Below, in pieces: positions 6,261 to 10,655 of a stretch of DNA of 10,655 nucleotides. The stretch is taken from the NCBI GenBank assembly GCA_038210185.1, contig JBBQWX010000148.1, forward strand, positions 1-10,655. Direction: 5' to 3'. Every line of letters begins with the position of its first letter. Within the stretch, counting starts at the first letter, position 1. The position numbers and the translations under genes are program-made. The notes under the pieces were generated by a model. That model saw nothing but the letters and a program-made list of their open reading frames with translations, ran no database searches and was not told the origin of the DNA. Source of the DNA: Fodinibacter sp038210185 (GTDB lineage Bacteria > Actinomycetota > Actinomycetes > Actinomycetales > Dermatophilaceae).

Positions 6261-6463
6261 GAGCAGCGTTGACCTGCGCGTATTGACGGTGGTTGACGAA
6301 TCGCAGCAAGTGACTCGGGTGATGTGTCGGCGTGCATCGCTTCAGCTCATCTCACCCTGGGAACCTACGACTCAACTTTGGTCCCCAGCGCTCTTGCCCT
6401 GCCGCGGGCGTTTGAGTAGCGTTCGCCCTAGGTCCGGAGTGGAAGTCTGCGCCCGACAAGAGT

Positions 6464-6496
6464 GAGGGCGCATCGGCTGGTACCCGATACGCCCTC
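6464..6496 (+). promoter_or_regulatory. 13-bp stem-loop in the tnsA leader
   Basis: GAGGGCGCATCGG (6464-6476), 7-nt loop, CCGATACGCCCTC (6484-6496): 12 of 13 positions pair. It ends 42 bp before the tnsA ATG and has no T-tract after it. It could be an attenuator, an operator or a barrier to outside transcription. The rest of 6261-6463 has no supported gene. It holds a tandem TTGACG pair at 6283-6288 and 6293-6298, a third TTGAC at 6269-6273, and AACCTACG at 6241-6248 and again at 6362-6369. I could not assign a -10 box to the TTGAC copies. Confidence 0.45.
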
Positions 6497-6538
6497 TGCG
6501 ACGGACCCGATGCAAGTTGGGACAAGCGAAGGACCGTC

Positions 6539-7300
6539 ATGGGTCAGTCTATGGATGCCGCGCGCCCGCGGCCAGCCTCAGTGGGGCGGGTGACGACGTG
6601 GACCTTTCGGCTCGCCGGTGGCCCCACGGCGTGGGACTGGACGCTCGGGCCGCCTGATCCCCGGGCTCTCCTGTCCATCCGGACTCCGAGGTCGACGGAG
6701 AAGAGCCGCCACATCCCAGTGCAGGCCCACTCGGTGACGCTGAGCGGGTCGATTCGGGTGGAGTCGGGGCTCGAGCATGACCTGGTGCGGGAGCTCGACA
6801 GAGACCCGAACGTCGTCTGGATGGTCTCCCAGCCGGTGCGGCTGTCACTGGTCACCGCGCACATCAAGGCTCGAGTGCACACCCCCGACCTACTCGTTCT
6901 CGACCGCGATGGGGCGGTGACGATCTGGGACGTTCGGCCACCGGAGAAGCAGGACGAGAAGTTCACTGTGGTCCGCGACCTGACGAAGGCCGCCTGCGAG
7001 CAGGTGGGGTGGGCCTACCGGGTCTACGGCGGCGCCCCACCCGGGCATCGGCACAACATTCGGTGGATCACCGCCTACCGCAGACCCATGCCGTGGTACC
7101 CGAACGCCCGCGCCGAGCTCCTCGCGATCTGCGCCTCGCCCGGCGCCACGGTCGGCAGTGTGCTCGAGGCCGACCGTGGGGCCGGCCACCTGACCAGCGC
7201 CATGTGGCACCACGTCTGGGCCGGGCTGCTGCTCATCGACCTCGATCAGCCTCTCCACCGCGAGTCACCCATCGCCGTCGCGGACCGCGACCTTGACTGA
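6539..7300 (+). CDS. tnsA: TnsA-like transposase endonuclease subunit
   Basis: This is a 253-aa protein. In Tn7-like elements TnsA cuts the 5' ends of the transposon while TnsB cuts and joins the 3' ends. The nuclease core is visible: E79 in VESGLEHDLVREL, the strand WMVSQPVRL (94-102), D117 in HTPDLLVLD, and the last active-site strand VTIWDVRPPEK (127-137). There the usual Q-x-K reads D131-V-R133. The segment after residue 185 looks like the C-terminal helical domain that contacts TnsC. Comparable actinobacterial TnsA-like proteins have, as I recall, similar RP or KP motifs here. The ATG at 6539 has GAAGGA five bases upstream. The stop overlaps the tnsB start, implying translational coupling. 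A 336-bp gap separates it from the divergent zinc-finger gene. Confidence 0.88.
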   Translation: MGQSMDAARPRPASVGRVTTWTFRLAGGPTAWDWTLGPPDPRALLSIRTPRSTEKSRHIPVQAHSVTLSGSIRVESGLEHDLVRELDRDPNVVWMVSQPVRLSLVTAHIKARVHTPDLLVLDRDGAVTIWDVRPPEKQDEKFTVVRDLTKAACEQVGWAYRVYGGAPPGHRHNIRWITAYRRPMPWYPNARAELLAICASPGATVGSVLEADRGAGHLTSAMWHHVWAGLLLIDLDQPLHRESPIAVADRDLD

Positions 7301-9485
7301 CGCCATCGTCGTGCTCACCGTCGGCGCGCGCATCCTCACGGCGGACGGCTACGCCGTCGTAACCGAGCTCGAGCGCCATGGTGTCCGGCTGCGCTTCTCG
7401 ACCGGGGCCGTGCGCTCGGTCAGCTACACCCAGATCGAGGCGCGGACAGTCGGCGACGACGTGCAGTCCGTCCACTCCTCGCTCTACCCGTGGTGGGAAC
7501 AGCTCGAGTTGGCGGTCCAGCACAAAGCCCTCTTCAAACAGGAGTGCGTCCTCGAGGCGCGCACCGGTTTCCGGTTCGGGCTGCGCGAGCTGGCTCAGCC
7601 GGGTGAACCGTTCTCCCCCTTCGGTGATGAGTTCGGGCTGAGCCTGACTGCCCGGTACAAGGCGATGAGCAAGGTCGTCAGCTTCGAGCGTTCCGTCGAC
7701 AGGGCCGTGATGCGGCGGGTCTACGACGGAGAGCTGAAGAGCCACCACATCCCGCTGCGGACTCTGCAATGGTGGGACACCCTGTGGGTCGAGGGTGGGC
7801 TTCGTGCCCTGGTTGACGGGCGGTCCATCAAGGACCGGCGGGGATTCGAGGCGCTAGACCCCGAGTTCCGTCGTGTCGCATTGGAGAAGTTCGCGGAGTA
7901 CGACGGGTCCAAGAGCCGGCCGAACCTGCAGGAGATCGAACGGCAGGTCCGGGTCACCCTCAAACAGGCCGGGGTCACCGCACCGCACCTGCCGGACCGA
8001 CTGGCCCAGGAGTTCCTCAGCTACCACTGGAGGGCCACCGGCTCCTCGGTGCGCGCGCAGCGATCCAAGTCACTACGTCGGGTCTCGGGCCACGAAAGCT
8101 ACCCGGCCCAGCACCCATCCGAGCTCGGTACGGACCTCACCCTGGCCAACAACTTCGTCCTGGACCCGCTTCGGGAACGCGCCATCAACGTCGAGGTCGG
8201 CGTCATCCACTCCATCGCCACACGCGTCATCCACGGCATCCGCGTATTCCCCCGCGGCGCACGCGGCATCGACGCCGGGCTGCTGGTCTACGACGCGATG
8301 CGCCAGTTCTCGATGGTCGTCGACGGCACCACCATCGACGACTTCCGGTGGTGCGGCATCCCGGAGTCCCTCGACCTCGGTGGCAACCCCGTCCACATCG
8401 GCAGACGTCCTGCCGCCAAACCCGACCCAGCGATCCAAGGGGTGCACTACCTGCCCGGGGTGGCACCCACCTCCCTGCGCAGCGACCACGGCAGCATCTT
8501 CGTTGGCGAGCACTTTCGCGCGCTGCTGGACCAGTTCGGCATCGAGCTGCGCCTGTCGCGGGGGAAGAAGCCCACGGACAACCCGCACTCCGAACGCAAG
8601 ATGGAGGACCTCGAGCGCGCCTATCAACAGGTGCCCGGCTACAAGGGCCGATCGATCCACCAGCGCGGACGGTTCATCGGAATCGAGGCCGACGAGCCTC
8701 TGCTGACGGCCGAAGAGCTCGAGCGCCACTTTCGCCGCTGGGTCGCCCTGGACTACCACCGGATGCCGCACGACGGGCTCACCCTGCCCGGTGCACCCGG
8801 CATCCGGTTGACCCCACTGGAGATGCACGACGCGCTGGCCGACGCGACCGGCCGCATCCTGATCCCACAGCACCCCGACCTGCTCTACCAGTTCCTGCCG
8901 ATCATCTGGCTGGCGCCGGGCCATGCCGGAGTCGAGCACAAGAACCTCACCTACGACGCGCCGGTCCTCGAGGACTTCCGAGCAGTGCGGGTGGGCACCT
9001 TCCGGGCGCAGGACCACGCACTGCCCTTCCACATCGACCCGCGAGACGTCACTCGGTTGTGGTTCCGCCACCCCGAGACCGACCGGATCCACGAAGTGCC
9101 CTGGAAGGGCCGCCACCTCATCCACGCGCCGCTCGTCGACGTCGTCCGTGACCGGGCACTGCAACGGATCAAGGAACGCGGCGGGAACAAGTCGATCAAC
9201 AAGACCCGCATCATGCGCCAGATCATCGACGAGATCGGCGAACTCACCACCGCCCCCAGCACCGACGAGTGGCGCGCCAAGCTCGCAGCCGCCCAGCTGC
9301 GATGGGAGCAGTCCCAGAGAGACCACGCCGAGGTCGCCGACGCCCACCGCGCCCTCCACGACCACGCCGCCTCCGGACTACCGCGAGTCCACCCCCGTGA
9401 CGCCGACCCCCAAGAACCCGACCACGAACCAGGGGCGATCGACTTCGACGCGCCCCTGCCCAACTACGACAACGAGGCCATCTGA
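7293..9485 (+). CDS. tnsB: TnsB-like DDE transposase (Mu/Tn7 integrase-core family)
   Basis: This is a 730-aa protein. Residues about 110-235 are helical, with HTH-like segments expected to bind the transposon ends. Residues about 275-440 form the RNase H-like catalytic core. The proposed triad is D281 (GTDLTL), D398 (RSDHG) and E434 (HSERKMEDL), with 35 residues between the last two, the classic DD35E spacing. The first aspartate is placed by alignment from memory with actinobacterial homologues and is the least certain. Residues about 528-610 match the Mu-type C-terminal beta-barrel. The last 37 residues are acidic and proline-rich, like the tails that recruit TnsC. The TTG at 7293 overlaps the tnsA stop by 8 nt; a GTG at 7311 is an alternative start. 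Length is close to Tn7 TnsB. Confidence 0.92.
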   Translation: MTDAIVVLTVGARILTADGYAVVTELERHGVRLRFSTGAVRSVSYTQIEARTVGDDVQSVHSSLYPWWEQLELAVQHKALFKQECVLEARTGFRFGLRELAQPGEPFSPFGDEFGLSLTARYKAMSKVVSFERSVDRAVMRRVYDGELKSHHIPLRTLQWWDTLWVEGGLRALVDGRSIKDRRGFEALDPEFRRVALEKFAEYDGSKSRPNLQEIERQVRVTLKQAGVTAPHLPDRLAQEFLSYHWRATGSSVRAQRSKSLRRVSGHESYPAQHPSELGTDLTLANNFVLDPLRERAINVEVGVIHSIATRVIHGIRVFPRGARGIDAGLLVYDAMRQFSMVVDGTTIDDFRWCGIPESLDLGGNPVHIGRRPAAKPDPAIQGVHYLPGVAPTSLRSDHGSIFVGEHFRALLDQFGIELRLSRGKKPTDNPHSERKMEDLERAYQQVPGYKGRSIHQRGRFIGIEADEPLLTAEELERHFRRWVALDYHRMPHDGLTLPGAPGIRLTPLEMHDALADATGRILIPQHPDLLYQFLPIIWLAPGHAGVEHKNLTYDAPVLEDFRAVRVGTFRAQDHALPFHIDPRDVTRLWFRHPETDRIHEVPWKGRHLIHAPLVDVVRDRALQRIKERGGNKSINKTRIMRQIIDEIGELTTAPSTDEWRAKLAAAQLRWEQSQRDHAEVADAHRALHDHAASGLPRVHPRDADPQEPDHEPGAIDFDAPLPNYDNEAI

Positions 9486-10555
9486 TGGACGCACGCATGT
9501 GGCACCACCAGGCCACCACAGCCCGCCACGCACTGCCGGACCCGGTCTCGGTCGAGGTTTTCGACTCATGGTCGGAGGCGGCGCAGGACGCCTACTGGGC
9601 CGAGCTCAAGACGGCCATGGCCGGCATGGTCCTGCCCTCCCCACTGGCCCGAGGCGCCGCAGCACAGCTGACCCGGCTGCTAGGCCGCAACCAGCAGCGC
9701 CCCCCGGGAGCGAAGGCGATCGGGTCGGTCAGCGCACCGTTCGCCGTCGGCAAGTCCACGTTCCTCAAGGACTGGGCGCACACGGCCTACCGGGACCTGC
9801 TCGGCCCGGCCTGCGGTGACCCCCGCCCCACCTGGAACCCCGAACCGGGCATGACCGCCGACTGGATCCCGCACGTGTACATCACCTTGCGCGCCGCGTC
9901 GAAGATCCGCGACGTGCTCGCGGCGCTGCTGCTCACCATGGGGTACCCCAGCGAAGGCCTGGTCCGGGTGACCACGACCCGCGTCGTACATGCCTTTCGG
10001 CAGCACGGGGTCCGGCTGCTGCTCATCGACGACAGCCACTTCCTCGACGTGTCCAACAAGGACTCGCGCGACATGCTCGACTTCCTGAAGTACCTCAACA
10101 CCGAGCTCGGCGAGCTCGGGGGCACGATGATCCTCATCGGCGCCGACCTGCACGAGTCACCGATCTACCTCGACCCGCAGATCAACTCCCGCCTCGAGCG
10201 CATCACCCTGCGCCCCTACGGCTTCACCACCGACGACGACAAACGCGACTGGCAACGCTTCCTCAAGAACGCCGAAGCTGTCCTGCTGCCCTACTTCGAC
10301 TGCGCCCCTGCCGGCGTCTTCAGCCGCCAGCATGCTGGGCACATCTGGCGGCGTACCCAGGGCTACGTCGGTGACACTGCGCTGCTGCTCACCACCGCCC
10401 TGCTGGACGCGTTCGACGACGGCTCGGACACCATCACCATCGACCACCTCGACGATGTCATCCTCTCCGCCCGGGCTGCCGCCGGCGAGGCGGACCTGCG
10501 AACCACCGCCCCACAGCTCTCCCGTCGCCGCCAGTCCAAGGTGTCGGTGTCGTGA
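9485..10555 (+). CDS. tnsC: TnsC/TniB-like AAA+ transposition regulator
   Basis: This is a 356-aa AAA+ ATPase. The Walker A region reads SAPFAVGKST (83-92), with alanine 84 where the first glycycine of GxxxxGK[ST] normally sits. Walker B is LLLIDDSHFL (178-187), and a sensor-1-like strand MILIGAD lies at 215-221. TnsC proteins form ATP-dependent rings or filaments on target DNA, bridge TniQ/TnsD to TnsA-TnsB and mediate target immunity. The protein is shorter than Tn7 TnsC and nearer in size to the TnsC/TniB of compact Tn7-like elements. The ATG at 9485 shares one base with the tnsB stop (TGATG). The C-terminus is basic (SRRRQSK) and could contact DNA or TnsB. Its operon position, between tnsB and tniQ, is standard. 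Confidence 0.9.
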   Translation: MDARMWHHQATTARHALPDPVSVEVFDSWSEAAQDAYWAELKTAMAGMVLPSPLARGAAAQLTRLLGRNQQRPPGAKAIGSVSAPFAVGKSTFLKDWAHTAYRDLLGPACGDPRPTWNPEPGMTADWIPHVYITLRAASKIRDVLAALLLTMGYPSEGLVRVTTTRVVHAFRQHGVRLLLIDDSHFLDVSNKDSRDMLDFLKYLNTELGELGGTMILIGADLHESPIYLDPQINSRLERITLRPYGFTTDDDKRDWQRFLKNAEAVLLPYFDCAPAGVFSRQHAGHIWRRTQGYVGDTALLLTTALLDAFDDGSDTITIDHLDDVILSARAAAGEADLRTTAPQLSRRRQSKVSVS

Positions 10556-10655
10556 TCGCTCAGCCCCTGCCGGTCCGACCCGCCCCACGACCCGGAGAGC
10601 CGCTGACCTCGTTCGCCGCACGACTGGCCGACGCCAACGGGATCCACCGCGACAG
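10552..10655 (+). CDS. tniQ: TniQ-family targeting protein, N-terminal fragment (runs off the right edge)
   Basis: The GTG at 10552 overlaps the tnsC stop by 4 nt (GTGA) and opens a frame of 34 codons to the edge. The first residues, PLPVRPAPRPGEPLTSFAAR followed by LADANGI, match the conserved TniQ start: P[LV]RP-x-P-x-PGE-S-[LF]-x-S-[WY/F]-[LI]-x-R-[LI]-A-x-x-N. TniQ/TnsD proteins choose the target and recruit TnsC. Only the N-terminus is visible, so target specificity cannot be judged. Position and motif together make the call solid despite the short length. Confidence 0.85.
   Translation, partial: MIAQPLPVRPAPRPGEPLTSFAARLADANGIHRD

Larger units (their letters stand above)
6539..10655 (+). 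mobile_element. Tn7-like transposon core operon (tnsA-tnsB-tnsC-tniQ), partial
   Basis: Four genes in one direction with overlapping junctions encode the conserved Tn7-like machinery: endonuclease, DDE transposase, AAA+ regulator and TniQ targeting factor. TnsA together with TnsB implies double-strand excision (cut and paste) rather than replicative transposition. The span given is only the core genes inside the window. tniQ is truncated by the right edge, and neither transposon end nor target-site duplication has been identified. Whether a second TniQ/TnsD or a CRISPR module follows cannot be seen. Confidence 0.85.

Noticed and set aside
6203..6337. 45-codon N-terminal extension of the zinc-finger gene
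   Set aside because: It would run through the 14-bp dyad and the AGGAGGA ribosome binding site. The GTG at 6202 is far better placed.
6408..6425. GCGTTTG and GCGTTCG, 11 bp apart, as a second SARP-like site
   Set aside because: There are only two imperfect copies in GC-rich sequence, far from the SARP gene and with no further phased repeats; chance is likely.
8073..9365. 430-aa open frame on the minus strand
   Set aside because: It lies entirely antisense to tnsB, whose motifs are clear. Long antisense frames are expected opposite high-GC genes. Its composition (long V/G/D/A-rich runs) is typical of such a shadow.
1..10655. CRISPR array or CAST-type guide module
   Set aside because: No spaced identical repeats of CRISPR length and no Cas gene are present in the window. 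Such a module could only lie beyond the right edge.

Overview
The window is high-GC DNA with GTG and TTG starts, an AfsR/SARP-type activator, a DUF6228-like protein and an actinobacterial style of TnsA/TnsB/TnsC. All of this points to an actinomycete chromosome or large plasmid (Streptomyces or a relative). The gene content is accessory: a pathway-type regulator, a STAND/NACHT nuclease of the kind used in phage defence, and the core operon of a Tn7-like transposon. No rRNA, tRNA, CRISPR array or housekeeping gene is visible.

Layout, left to right. (1) 1-440, minus: the 5' part of an unrecognised gene with a strong ribosome binding site. Between it and the SARP gene upstream (712-1479, minus) lies an array of heptamers on an 11-bp period, the layout known for SARP operators. 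The SARP is therefore a good candidate activator of the gene at the left edge. (2) 1797-2424: a small plus-strand DUF6228-like gene converging on a 62-aa minus-strand hypothetical. (3) 2425-2822: a 398-bp non-coding stretch packed with short inverted repeats, including two mutually exclusive hairpins, and a candidate promoter. (4) 2823-5609, plus: a 928-aa protein with an N-terminal PD-(D/E)XK nuclease-like domain, a NACHT ATPase and a helical C-terminus, resembling the bacterial NACHT/Avs-like single-gene defence proteins. (5) 5771-6202, minus: a small protein with a CGNR-like zinc finger, divergent from the transposase operon, with a 14-bp near-perfect dyad just upstream of its Shine-Dalgarno sequence. 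(6) 6539-10655, plus: tnsA-tnsB-tnsC-tniQ, every junction overlapping, with tniQ cut by the right edge.

The operon encodes a cut-and-paste Tn7-like machine: TnsA nuclease, TnsB DDE transposase, TnsC AAA+ regulator and TniQ targeting protein. The key open question is where the transposon ends. In Tn7 the element end lies just upstream of tnsA, which would place it in 6203-6538 and leave the NACHT gene outside. If the end lies further left, the NACHT gene and the zinc-finger gene are cargo. I could not see a convincing set of TnsB-binding repeats that would settle this.
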